DNA of 64,000 nt from Phycisphaerales bacterium. GTDB lineage: Bacteria; Planctomycetota; Phycisphaerae; Phycisphaerales; UBA1924. Under the pieces are notes generated by a model. The model searched no databases and was not told the origin of the DNA. It saw only the letters and a list, made by a program, of their open reading frames with translations. Position numbers and translations under genes: made by a program. Below, one piece after another: positions 18,501 through 27,170 of the stretch. Positions within the stretch are counted from its first letter, which is position 1, and every line of letters begins with the position of its first letter. Location: contig JADLFE010000019.1 of assembly GCA_020845755.1 (NCBI GenBank), forward strand, positions 1-64,000, in the 5' to 3' direction.

Positions 18501-21500
18501 GCGAACGGTGGCGCCCTCCATGAGGCCGCCCACCTTGAAACTGTACAAGTCGCGTTCGGCGTTGACGCGCCCTCGGTCGGCGCCGGTGATGTTGACGTAA
18601 CCGACGGCCAGGAGGTTGAGGGTTGCCTCGTTGCGCGTGGAGTAGTTGGCGGCGCCGAAGTCGCCGTTGATATTGATGTAGGCGGTCTGCTTGGCGGTGA
18701 CGGTGCCGCCGCTGAAGGTGTTGCTGGTGAGCGTGCCGAAGTCGCCGCCGATGTTGAATTCGCCGTTGCCGGCGACGGTACCGACGGTGATGCTCTGGAC
18801 GTAGGCATCGACGATGATGTCGGAGTTCCCGGCAATGTTGGCGGCGATGTAGACGGCGCCGATGGAGCAGTCGTCGTTGGTGACGATGTCGAAGTTGGTC
18901 AGGGTCGGGTTGGTGCCGTCGACTAGGACGGTGAGGGCCGAGGCCAGCGACGCGTTGACGATGGTGATGCGTTGGGCGGACTGATTCCAGTACGCCGCCC
19001 CAGGGCCGCCGAAGTAGAGGGTGCCGGTGTTGGACCCGTTGGTAAAGGCCAGGCCGGTGGAGGAGATCGCAACGCCGGGGTCACTCCAGCCGTCCCAGAT
19101 GCGGGAGTCGGCGAGTTGGAGAGCCGGGCCGGCCTTGAAGTACCGTGTCTCGTTGTTGAGCGGGATGCTGAACGAATCGGAGAAGACGCTGACGTACTGG
19201 GCGGTTCCGGAGACGGTGAGATAGTTGACGAAGGAGACGCCCGGCGCGACGCGGTCGTCGCCGGTGTTGTAGATGCCGTCGGCGCCGGGGCGCATGCCCG
19301 CGGTGACCACGAGGGCATACGCGTCGCCGCTGAAGAAGATGTCGTTGATCCACCCGGACTTGACGGTGTCGGCGTCGGCGCCTGTCCCCATGAGCATGTT
19401 GTCGGCGCCCAGGTCGGTCGCGCCGGATTCGATGATGGTCAGCGAGACATCGCCCGCGGTCGAGGTGTTGCCAACGACGCCGATGGCGTAGATGGAATCG
19501 CCGGCGACGATGTTGGTGCCGATGGTGGGCGTGAAGGGGTCGTTGGCGATCGCGCCGTGGATCTCCAGGAAGCCGATGGCACGCCCGGCGACGATCTGTG
19601 ACTCGAACATCGACCCGCCCGAGACATACACGCGTCCGATGTTCCAGCCGGCGGTGATGCGCGAACCATCGACGCCCACGGTCGCGACCACACCCACCGG
19701 GAGTTGGTTGCGGTAGTCATCGGCGGAGACGTTGGAAGACATGGCGCTGTTCACGCCGATGTCGCCGAAGACACCGTCGGCGCTGGCCAGCACGCTGACG
19801 CTGTAGAGGATCCAGTCGGCGTGGATGTTGCCGTAGAGGTTTCCGGAGTCGATGACGATCTCGTCGATGTGCCCGTCGTAGGCGGCGATGGTGTTGTCGG
19901 GAAGGTACGAGCCGTTCTTGATCGACACCTTCTTGATGCCGCCCGAGTAACTGATGATGTCGCCGTCGAAATCACCCTCGATGTCGATCAGGGTGATCTT
20001 GCCGAAGGCGATGATGGAGCCGGTTGAGGTGAGGTTGCTCGCGGGCTTGCTCGACACCCTGGAGACTTTGACCTTGGTGATCTCCTGGCCGACGCGAAGG
20101 TCGGTGTAGAGCGCGCCGCCGGCGGTGGCTTCCTTCAGCGTGCCGCGGATCACGATCCCGTCGGCGCGACCCTTCTTGCCGATGTGCCGCCCCGCCACGA
20201 TGGAATCCAGCGTGCCGGAGATGTCGGTGGAGAGGATGGCGTCGCGTCCGGCCTTGATGGTGCCGACGTTGCCGGACGAGGAGGTGGTCGTGATGGTCGC
20301 ATCGATGTCGCCGTTGGTTGCCTCGATCGAGGTGATCGGGCCCGACGCCGAGATCAGCCCGCTCAGGCTGTTCTTGGCCACCAGTTTGACGATCTTCCCG
20401 AAGGGCCCGGTGACCGAGATCTCGCAGTTGACGATGCTGTCGCCCACGGTGAGATTGTCGATGACACCCGCGATGGTGATCTTCGAGGCGGTCATGTCGC
20501 CGTCGATGACGACCGAAGGCGTGCGGCCGGCGGTGATCGAACTGGCCCGCATGTCGCCGGACAGCCTGAACTGCACGATCGAGTTGTCGACGTCGATCTC
20601 GACGCGCGACATGTTCTTGGCGTTGATGCGCCCGGTGATCGAGCCCACCACGTCGATGGCCAGGTCGTTGATCTCGCCGGTGGCGTCTTGCGTGAGGAGC
20701 GAGCCGAAATCGCGTCCGGACTGCATGGCGTTGACGCGGAACTCAAGGTCGCCGCCGACCAGGGTTGAGTTGCGGTATCCCTTGGCGGTGATCGTGCCGA
20801 CGTCGAACATCGCCGACAGGAAGGTCGCGTCGTAGTAGCCGTCGGTCAGGCGCACGGTCTGGATGGTGCGTGCGTAGACCTGAGAGCGGAGCAGGTCCGC
20901 GCCCGTGCCGGAGATGAGCGAGATCGTCGCCTGCGAGGTCATGGTCTCGCTGACGTTGAAACTCTGCCAGAAGTTGTCGATGAAGACGCTTCCGATGAAC
21001 GCGCCGACAATGTCGCCGCCCCCCGTGAGGCGGATCTCGCCCAGGCCGTCGACCTGACCCGTCACGCCCTCGTTGACGTTATTGGCCGCGTTGATGGGTC
21101 CGCGGATATCCGCGACCTTGGAGTTTTCGTTGAGGACGATGCCGATGTCGTTGGCGGCGAAGATGCCGCTGGTTGCGAGCGGGCCGCCGATATTGGCCGC
21201 CAGCCCGTCGCCGATGTCCACGCGGTTGATCCGCCCGGACGCGTAGATCGTGCCGATGATCCCGTCGAACTGCCCGACTCCGGTGCTGCGGTCGTCGTTG
21301 GCGTTGACGCGGTCGGTGATGCTCCCGCCCAGCACGATCACGTCGCCGACCTTCCCGCCGACACGCACATGCTCAAGGTTGCCCGCACGGACAACCAGGC
21401 CGTTGAGGAACGGATCGAACGGCGAACCAATGTCGTCCAGGAACGCGTTGCCCGGCGAGGTATTCGAGTCGCCGACCGGACGCAGGCCCTGCCCGTTGTT

Positions 21501-24500
21501 CGGGTTCATCACGGAATTGTCGACCGTGAACGGGAGCACCCGGCCGTTGCCCTGCGTACCCGCCAGGCCGGCGAACGGCCCCCAGAGTTGCGGCCCGAAC
21601 GCGGGGACCTGGGTGCGCCCCAGGTCGCCCTTGGTGATATCCAGCACCCGCAGGCCCACGACATCAATCGCGACGATGTCGCCCTTGGGCGACGAGTTGT
21701 TGATGAAGTCCAACGCCACCGGCGACTCGATCTTCCAGACATCGACCTGGATGTTCCCGGAGATGTCGATGCCCGAGGCCTGCGTCGCGTCGGCCGCCGT
21801 CACGATGATCTTGCCGATCGAGATGACGTCGGTGGCATCGCCGGTGCTCACGCCTTCGATCCGCAGCGAGCCGCCGGTCGAGAGGTCGACGACGATCTGC
21901 GCGATCGCCACGCCGAGCGAGCCCTCGATGGGGAGCGCAATGATTCGGGCCGTGGGGGTCTGGGTCGCGCCCGCGATCAGCGAGATGCGCACGCGCCCGC
22001 CGCCGTCGTCCACAAACTCCAGCGGGGTGCCGGGTCGCAGTTCGAAGTCAGACCCGATGATGGCGCGGAGGTCGAGTTTCGGCGTGTCCACGAAGCGCAC
22101 GTCGGAGCCCGCACCAAGGCTGGTCGGGATCCCGTCGTCGCCGCGGTAGATGCCCTCGAGCGCGCCGCCGGTGAGCGCGATGTCCTGATCGACCAGGATG
22201 CCGCCGATGATCGAGCCCGGAGAGGTTGCGATCGAGAGCGCATCACCCTGGATGTGCGACCCGAGGCGGATCATGCCGATGTCGCCCTTGAAGGTCTTGA
22301 GCCCGGTCTTCACCTGGACGTTGGGCGTGCCGACGATGTCCGACGGGACATCCTGATCGACGCCGATGGCGCCGGAGATGTCGAGCATCCCGATGCGCCC
22401 GCCGATGTTCATGTTGATGAAGTTGACGTCGCCCTCGGTCGGGCCGACGCCGGTGAGCGTGGAGAGGCCGGTGATGAGTTGGCCAAGGTCGGTGCCGGTG
22501 GTCAGGGTGAGCGGGACGAGTGTGCTCCCCTGGATGTCGGATCCGAGGCTGATATTCCAGATCCCGCCCTCAATGCCCCAGGTGCCGCCGCCCCAGTTGA
22601 GGTAGTCCTCATCGCCGTCGGGGACGTTGACGTAGTCTTGGGCAGACGCCTCGGAGCCGCCGCCGGTGAAGAACCCGGTGCCGACGCGGATCGAGCCGAT
22701 GCCGCCGTTGAGGACGTTCACACTCTGGGAGAGGCCGATGTCCTGGTTGTCGTTGTTGGTTCCGCCCGCGGCGCCGGAGGCGTTGACGGTGCGATAGGCG
22801 CCGATGATGGTCGGGGCCATGCCGAGGATGGTCGCGGTGTACGAGGTCGTGCCGAAGTTACCGTCGAGGCCCTGCGAGTCGTTGGGGTCAGAGAGCACGA
22901 GATAGAGAACCCCGGGCTCGGTGGGCTGGTAGGACAGGAAGGTGAGGTCGCCCACGCCGCGCACGTTGCCAGGGGCCGCGAGGGTTCGGCCGTGGGCGTC
23001 GACGAGACGGAAATAGGTGAAGTTGGTGGAGGACGCGGGGTCCTGCACCTGCACGGTGATCGGGGTCACACCGTCGGTCGCAAAGGCAAAGACGTCGATG
23101 TTGTCGTCGGCGATATTGACGGTGTCCTTGCCGGAGAGGTCGCCGTTGATACGGACGCCGGTTCCGATGCTCCCGACCCACTCGGCCGAGAGGAGCGAAT
23201 CGTTGCGGCGGAAACTCCCGCCCAGGAGCGGAGCCTGGCCGGCGCTACGGAAGCCGAAGAGCCCGGTCGAGCCGCCCAGGCCGGTGTTCGAGAGGTTGGC
23301 GGAGATGGCCGCCTCGGGCCCACCCGGATTGGCCGGATCGATGCCGAAGGGGAACTCCGACTCGTTGTAGTTGAAGATGTCGCGCGCGGGCTTATTGGCC
23401 GGGTCGTTGAGATCGCCCGAAACCGTGATGTCCAGGAGCGAGCGCCCGCCGATGACGACCTCGCCCAGCGTGCGCCCGACGATCAACTGAGAGCCTGTCT
23501 TGTAGTGCACCGTCGGCGGATTGCCGACCTCCGCGGACCAGCGACCGGCCTCGCTCTGCACCACGAGGGTGCCCAGGTCGCCGGCGACAGCGACCGAGCC
23601 GACCAGGTAGCCGATGTTGAGGGTCCCGACCGAGCCGGTGAAGTTGGACGAGCCGTGGACGACCGCCGCCGCGGTCACGCTGCCGATGGACTTCCCGCCG
23701 GTGACGAAGATGCCCTGGTTGGGATTGACAAAGCCGGTGCGGACGAGACTGACACCGGGCGTGCCGCCGGGGTTGTACGCGTTCTGCGAGGAATTGTCGC
23801 GGATGAAGGGGCTGCCGATGATGACCGAGCCGCCGACCGTGGGGAGCCCGCCCACGACGGTGTTCTGTGCGTCGTAGATGTAACCGAAGCCCACGCCGGT
23901 CTCGAAGTCGTCGAGATTGCCGCCGACGCTTTCACTGCGGATGTATTGGAACCCGCCCTGTGAGAAGTCCGCGTCGGGATCCGCGGTTCCCTGGAAGGAG
24001 GTCACGACGCCGCCCCAGATCGACACCGCGACGTTGGTCCCGCCGTTGGTGATGACGATCTTGCCGATGCCGTCGTTGTAGTTCGGGATGCCGTCGTCGT
24101 CGATGTCGACGAGCGTGACGTTGAGCCCCTGGGGCTTGCCCAGAGCGAGCGTCTGCTGCATGTCTCGCCCGTAAAGGTCATAGACCGTGAGCGAGGTCCC
24201 GACGGGGCCGGCCAGCCAGATTTCCGCGCCGCGCACGCGCCCGGCCACGATCTCCGAGTACTGACCGGCGGGGATCAACTGCTGGAGGTTGTCCATGTAG
24301 AACGGGTCGTTGGGACCGTTGAGCGCCACGATCCGCACTTCGTCGAACGCCGCGTAGCCGGTCGGCGCGGTGAAGCGGAATCGCCCCACCCCGTTGCCGG
24401 TGCTGCTCTTCGCCAGCAGCGCCGCGCCCGTCGTCTGCTCGATCAGCGTGCCCTGGAAATACAACTGAACAGCCATATTGACGGCGTTGATGCCCACCGT

Positions 24501-25082
24501 CGACAACGGCCCCGCCTCGACGTCGAACGACATCTCCGAGACGGCGATCCTGGTCCCCGTGCCGTCTTCCGGGCGATACCCGAAGAACTCGCCGGCGTTG
24601 ATGCGCGCTCGCACGCGACGATCAGAATCGGGCTCGCCCTGATCGTTCAGTCGCGCCTCGATCTGCACGTTGTTGGCCTGCGTCACGTTGTGACGCACAC
24701 GGATGTTGGACTGCAGCAGCAACTGGTTGTTGGGCAGATTCTGCACGGGCGGCAACGCCTGACCCTGGCCCAGCGGGAACTCATCGTCGAAGTTCTCGTC
24801 CACCAGCGTCGGGTCCGAGGTATTGACGGCCTGAGGCGAGCGCAGGTACGGAGCCGCGTACGCGAAGACCGCACGAACCTGCCCGATCCCGCTGGCGGTC
24901 ACCACGTCGTTGTCCGTGATCGTCATCGTGAACAGGAGTTGACGCGGCTCGAGCATGTCCAGCGTTGGACGCCCGTCGGTCCCCGCCGCCGCCATCAGTC
25001 GCGCCGAGGCGCTCCGCTTGTTCCCGCGGAAACGCTGAATGAAACGGGCCAGCGACTTCTTGACGCTTCGAGAAATGCTCAT
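15531..25082 (-). CDS. Giant LEPR-motif surface protein (3183 residues)
   Basis: The start is the ATG at 25080-25082, with AGGAGT upstream. The N-terminus is basic (SRSVKKSLARFIQRFRGNK) and carries LEPRQLLF near residue 44. About 2400 residues of repetitive, Gly/Asp/Ile/Val-rich sequence follow, with recurrent patterns such as GDLGTLVV, IGTIYASGRI and ITVGTVAGNG, as expected for stacked beta-helix or parallel beta-sheet repeats. A pre-peptidase C-terminal (PPC) domain lies at about 2530-2640 (DTDVYKITLQAGQ, RTGTYYIVVG). The last 240 residues resemble a metzincin fold, but its HExxHxxGxxH helix is replaced by GRRAVELMGGRF, while a DIMA Met-turn-like motif remains. It is probably an adhesin or cell-surface structural protein. 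It has its own terminator at 15455-15480 and a 650-base leader. Confidence 0.88.
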   Translation of the reverse strand: MSISRSVKKSLARFIQRFRGNKRSASARLMAAAGTDGRPTLDMLEPRQLLFTMTITDNDVVTASGIGQVRAVFAYAAPYLRSPQAVNTSDPTLVDENFDDEFPLGQGQALPPVQNLPNNQLLLQSNIRVRHNVTQANNVQIEARLNDQGEPDSDRRVRARINAGEFFGYRPEDGTGTRIAVSEMSFDVEAGPLSTVGINAVNMAVQLYFQGTLIEQTTGAALLAKSSTGNGVGRFRFTAPTGYAAFDEVRIVALNGPNDPFYMDNLQQLIPAGQYSEIVAGRVRGAEIWLAGPVGTSLTVYDLYGRDMQQTLALGKPQGLNVTLVDIDDDGIPNYNDGIGKIVITNGGTNVAVSIWGGVVTSFQGTADPDADFSQGGFQYIRSESVGGNLDDFETGVGFGYIYDAQNTVVGGLPTVGGSVIIGSPFIRDNSSQNAYNPGGTPGVSLVRTGFVNPNQGIFVTGGKSIGSVTAAAVVHGSSNFTGSVGTLNIGYLVGSVAVAGDLGTLVVQSEAGRWSAEVGNPPTVHYKTGSQLIVGRTLGEVVIGGRSLLDITVSGDLNDPANKPARDIFNYNESEFPFGIDPANPGGPEAAISANLSNTGLGGSTGLFGFRSAGQAPLLGGSFRRNDSLLSAEWVGSIGTGVRINGDLSGKDTVNIADDNIDVFAFATDGVTPITVQVQDPASSTNFTYFRLVDAHGRTLAAPGNVRGVGDLTFLSYQPTEPGVLYLVLSDPNDSQGLDGNFGTTSYTATILGMAPTIIGAYRTVNASGAAGGTNNDNQDIGLSQSVNVLNGGIGSIRVGTGFFTGGGSEASAQDYVNVPDGDEDYLNWGGGTWGIEGGIWNISLGSDIQGSTLVPLTLTTGTDLGQLITGLSTLTGVGPTEGDVNFINMNIGGRIGMLDISGAIGVDQDVPSDIVGTPNVQVKTGLKTFKGDIGMIRLGSHIQGDALSIATSPGSIIGGILVDQDIALTGGALEGIYRGDDGIPTSLGAGSDVRFVDTPKLDLRAIIGSDFELRPGTPLEFVDDGGGRVRISLIAGATQTPTARIIALPIEGSLGVAIAQIVVDLSTGGSLRIEGVSTGDATDVISIGKIIVTAADATQASGIDISGNIQVDVWKIESPVALDFINNSSPKGDIVAIDVVGLRVLDITKGDLGRTQVPAFGPQLWGPFAGLAGTQGNGRVLPFTVDNSVMNPNNGQGLRPVGDSNTSPGNAFLDDIGSPFDPFLNGLVVRAGNLEHVRVGGKVGDVIVLGGSITDRVNANDDRSTGVGQFDGIIGTIYASGRINRVDIGDGLAANIGGPLATSGIFAANDIGIVLNENSKVADIRGPINAANNVNEGVTGQVDGLGEIRLTGGGDIVGAFIGSVFIDNFWQSFNVSETMTSQATISLISGTGADLLRSQVYARTIQTVRLTDGYYDATFLSAMFDVGTITAKGYRNSTLVGGDLEFRVNAMQSGRDFGSLLTQDATGEINDLAIDVVGSITGRINAKNMSRVEIDVDNSIVQFRLSGDMRASSITAGRTPSVVIDGDMTASKITIAGVIDNLTVGDSIVNCEISVTGPFGKIVKLVAKNSLSGLISASGPITSIEATNGDIDATITTTSSSGNVGTIKAGRDAILSTDISGTLDSIVAGRHIGKKGRADGIVIRGTLKEATAGGALYTDLRVGQEITKVKVSRVSSKPASNLTSTGSIIAFGKITLIDIEGDFDGDIISYSGGIKKVSIKNGSYLPDNTIAAYDGHIDEIVIDSGNLYGNIHADWILYSVSVLASADGVFGDIGVNSAMSSNVSADDYRNQLPVGVVATVGVDGSRITAGWNIGRVYVSGGSMFESQIVAGRAIGFLEIHGAIANDPFTPTIGTNIVAGDSIYAIGVVGNTSTAGDVSLTIIESGATDLGADNMLMGTGADADTVKSGWINDIFFSGDAYALVVTAGMRPGADGIYNTGDDRVAPGVSFVNYLTVSGTAQYVSVFSDSFSIPLNNETRYFKAGPALQLADSRIWDGWSDPGVAISSTGLAFTNGSNTGTLYFGGPGAAYWNQSAQRITIVNASLASALTVLVDGTNPTLTNFDIVTNDDCSIGAVYIAANIAGNSDIIVDAYVQSITVGTVAGNGEFNIGGDFGTLTSNTFSGGTVTAKQTAYININGDFGAANYSTRNEATLNLLAVGYVNITGADRGRVNAERDLYSFKVGGLMEGATVRSGASLGDFAAGSMSRTWVSVNDYFGSFKVTGDVFDSSIMAGADLGYDTDFGGTGINADKVTSGFMGDVTIGGNFYESDLVAGMIRGVDGFFGTSDDRLAEGRSTIGNVTIGGTGVGSTRESEAYRIASTGTLGTVKLGGANGTDSGNFKIEKKDFPPLAFQVVDLSVQDIARVSTARLAFNQPVDVSTLASGLSIYQVRGESGEQELRLINTVDYSIDYDPATLTAIVRFSRDVTSRNLPEQAGIPGPGLYRFKLDASIVRANLGRTLLDGNADGMLTSSDNYSDDNVVGDAGDKLTAERDTVFDPDTNQAVLTVDFYAPVNLNVLLDDNRSPDGLPDANRKFTLRGTIGDHPDNDSNYFRFAGDTDVYKITLQAGQILRLGPLQGSAFLTLVDLYDNTGATPGSTQILSLPVNTGDVGSQTFEQNILVRRTGTYYIVVGNPQNNGSMAFASPGVVPNPDAEPASVGSYAFTIQVFDDGDSGFRDTTDSANGSNVVNAPAPISFAGVDAVFGTSDDVSVINIGNFTFTLDLGTDGLPNTSDDLVTGFNYAGDIVSTRTGAGAMTSTVSSAIGPSGHRGVPGDVFPDVDIFHLNNGLTVPTGTKVKVTIKLSDAGGDLGSRSQSGLNNTFNTSFATDYRGSVQFGIFDTSLSTGSGDAVLVASSSKFTPNGGAPGAISTGDNANYGFDANGDFYIEFLTPGRQVSNTTLDASYAIYLQGVFNTDYKVVVEQNASVAATGITKHVQNFLIETNGGTIDWLEVAGQKTNLRGFDASLLGFTGTMINGQSVQNYILAKVRSDLQAVFNAAGIAVNVSTNPLDFEFQEFSTIYLSSTSDPVSVVFSTANFGSLLGLGGSAFATTQPYGYSQQVDVLNADSSDEGVVFVPTFATLGYTPSLTDIDNFASSITAAVGRRAVELMGGRFTVDYSTSSTLLDIMAANSVLSVPGSTQSYTISNQSRNLSDTSDSIDATNFFLGLENTRSLLSKFLEAR

Positions 25083-25735
25083 GACGACTCCTGCACCTGT
25101 CCCTGAACGCCGATCAAATTGTCCGGGCTTCCGAAGCCTCGCCCGCTTCTCATTCCAACCCACGCGCCCCGTCCGCCACCCTCGCTCGATCTCTAACCCG
25201 GGCACGTCACCGACCACGCGGCACGCCGCTCGGGGTCGAAACGATAACCCACGCCGCACGCGGCGTCGATCCGCGAGCCTTCTTCCTATGCGCAATACGC
25301 GTCGCGCGCCCGAGGCCCACGCCCCTTGCACGCGCCACGCCCCCGAATAGGAAGCATGCCCATGTCGCATCCGGCGGCCTCGGATCACCCTGATCCAAAC
25401 CCGCCTTCAACGCTCCGGCGGCCCTGAGGCTCCCGTGGTCACCAGCCTTCGCCAATGACCCACCAGAGCCCCGCACTCCGCAAGGGCTCGCTCGGAAGAT
25501 ACAACGTACACGACCGTGCGTCGTTCCTCAAGGCGACCCCGCATTGTTCAGGTCTTGGATCGCGCGCTTTCGCACGCCACGCCTCGGCTGAGCCCGGCCT
25601 GGCCGAGCTCCGGTCGTAAGGCGTTCGGGTGCCGGACCTCTCGGTCCCGCAAACCCCCCAAGCCCCGCGCACTCCGGGCCGACAAAGTGGTACGCGGCCG
25701 TCCCACGACGGTTCCCACGCCTCCCCCACCTTTGT
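25083..25735. other. 650-base leader and spacer between pheA and the giant gene
   Basis: No protein gene is supported. The part next to pheA (about 25435-25735) is dense in hairpins and is described separately as a candidate RNA. The part next to the giant gene contains an 8-base dyad, CTTCCTAT at 25282-25289 with ATAGGAAG at 25347-25354, spaced by 57 bases. A possible -10 sequence on the minus strand (TATCGT, near 25245) is also present. Confidence 0.5.
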
Positions 25736-25738
25736 TCA
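25434..25738 (-). ncRNA. Candidate structured RNA (unidentified)
   Basis: On the minus strand this stretch can form at least six local hairpins. CCACTTTGT at 25682-25690 pairs with ACAAAGGTGG at 25726-25735 around an inner CCGTC stem. GGACC-GAGA-GGTCC lies at 25634-25647. GAGCTCGGC pairs with GCCGGGCTC at 25590-25610. GCGTGC-GAAA-GCGCGC lies at 25562-25577. ACGAC/GTCGT lies at 25510-25524, and GAGCCC/GGGCTC at 25466-25489. Two loops are GNRA tetraloops on the minus strand only, and two stems contain a G-T wobble that would be a C-A mismatch on the plus strand, so minus-strand RNA is favoured. It lacks the hallmark sequences of RNase P RNA, tmRNA and SRP RNA. It could be an independent RNA, a pheA 3' element or the 5' leader of the giant gene. 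Confidence 0.3.
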
Positions 25739-26968
25739 GAGAATCCGCTTCGAGCGCGGATAACTCCCCAGAACCGCCATATGCTCGCAGTGTGTGGCGG
25801 CCTCCTTGATCGCCGCCGCCAGCACCGGTTCGTCACGGTGCCCCACCGCATCGATGAAGAAGGTGTAGTGCCAGTTGGTCCTCCCGCTGGGACGCTTGTC
25901 GATGTGCGACAGGTTGACGCCGGCGTGGTGAAACACGGAAAGCACGCTTACCAGCGCGCCGGGCTTGTCGGCGGTGGTGAACATGATGGAGGTCTTGTCG
26001 TCACCGCTGCGCTGGGCCGCGTGACGCGAGATCACGAAGAATCGCGTGATATTGCTCGGGTTGTCCTCGATCTTCTCGAAGAGGACGTTGAGCCCGTAGA
26101 TCTCGCCTGCCAGACGCGAGCCGATCGCCGCCGAGCCCGGCGTGGCGCCGATCTTGAGGGCCGTCGCGCACTCCTCCGCCGCGGTCTGTGCCGAACGGCT
26201 GGAACTCGCCCCTGGGATCAATTCCGCCTGCGGATACTGCGTCGCCAGCCACACACGGCACTGGCTGAACACCTCGGGTTTGCTGTGAATCCTCCGCACA
26301 TCCTTCGGAGCACAGTTCGCCAGGAGCGCATGGTGCACCGCGATCTGCACCTCAGCGCAGATGGTCACGTTGGTGCGATCATCCAGGAACGCGTCGAGCG
26401 TCTCGACGATCCCGCCGCCGGTCGAGTTCTCGATCGGCACCAGCCCGTACTGCACGTGCCCGCGCTGCACTTCGGTAAAGACGCCCGCGATCTCGCGAAG
26501 GTCCTCGAACTCCACGCTGGAGCCGAAGTGCTTCACCGCCGCCATGTGCGAGTAACTCCCCGCCGGCCCGAGATAGCCGATGCGGAGCGGCTGCTGCAAC
26601 TGGAAACTCCCCGACATCAATTCACGATACACACCCTCGAGCGCGCGATCAGGGAGCGGCCCGCCGCTGTAGCCGATCACGCGCTCGATCACCTCCGCCT
26701 CGCGGTGCGGCGTGTAAATCGGCAGGCCAGCGCGACGCTTCACCTTGCCGACCTCCACCACCAGCTCCGCGCGCTCGTTGAGCAGCTTCACCAGCTTCTT
26801 GTCCAGCCCGCTGATGCCGACGCGGAGCTTCCCCAGCGCGTCCTGGGCCGCCTGCTGGCTGATGGTCGGCCGCCGATCGAGGATGGGATCCGAGCCCTTT
26901 CCCTTGCCGCGGGGCGACTTGGGGGAGGTCGACTTGCCCGACTTCTTCTTGCCGCCCTTGCCCGCCAT
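25736..26968 (-). CDS. pheA: Bifunctional chorismate mutase / prephenate dehydratase
   Basis: 410 residues, as in bacterial P-proteins. It converts chorismate to prephenate and then phenylpyruvate in phenylalanine synthesis. A Lys/Gly/Ser-rich N-terminal extension (1-30) precedes an AroQ-type chorismate mutase domain (about 45-125; LLNERAELVVEVGKVKR, YTPHREAEV). The prephenate dehydratase domain follows (about 128-312; GYLGPAGSYSH, VPIENSTGGG, and NITRFFVI with the catalytic Thr). A C-terminal ACT domain (about 318-400; KPGALVSVLSVF) would bind phenylalanine for feedback inhibition. GGGAG lies upstream of the ATG. The basic N-terminal extension is unusual. Immediately after the stop codon begins a hairpin-rich region that may end or regulate the transcript. 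Confidence 0.95.
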   Translation of the reverse strand: MAGKGGKKKSGKSTSPKSPRGKGKGSDPILDRRPTISQQAAQDALGKLRVGISGLDKKLVKLLNERAELVVEVGKVKRRAGLPIYTPHREAEVIERVIGYSGGPLPDRALEGVYRELMSGSFQLQQPLRIGYLGPAGSYSHMAAVKHFGSSVEFEDLREIAGVFTEVQRGHVQYGLVPIENSTGGGIVETLDAFLDDRTNVTICAEVQIAVHHALLANCAPKDVRRIHSKPEVFSQCRVWLATQYPQAELIPGASSSRSAQTAAEECATALKIGATPGSAAIGSRLAGEIYGLNVLFEKIEDNPSNITRFFVISRHAAQRSGDDKTSIMFTTADKPGALVSVLSVFHHAGVNLSHIDKRPSGRTNWHYTFFIDAVGHRDEPVLAAAIKEAATHCEHMAVLGSYPRSKRIL

Positions 26969-27170
26969 CGGTCGCTCCCGTCAATTTCGGCTGCTTTAGC
27001 CGGATTTTGTTTGGTCTTCCGTCTGTATCGACTATGAGATCATTGACGGATCGTCCGCCAACCTCTCGGACTTTCCGAAATCGCGCGATCCGCGATCCGA
27101 AAACTATGGTGACCCTGAACCAGCGCGGAAAATCCGTCCGGTTCGGACCGACGCCTCGAAAGGGATACCA

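Noticed and set aside
15480-23963. Two plus-strand open frames of 864-993 codons opposite the giant gene
   Set aside because: They are antisense shadows of the repeat-rich giant gene, with Gly/Asp/Glu/Val-dominated composition and no start signals.
25434-25738. RNase P RNA, tmRNA or SRP RNA
   Set aside because: The conserved GAGGAAAGTCC-type core of RNase P, the TTCGA T-arm and tag frame of tmRNA and the GGAAG-type SRP loop were not found in the hairpin-rich region, so it is left unidentified.
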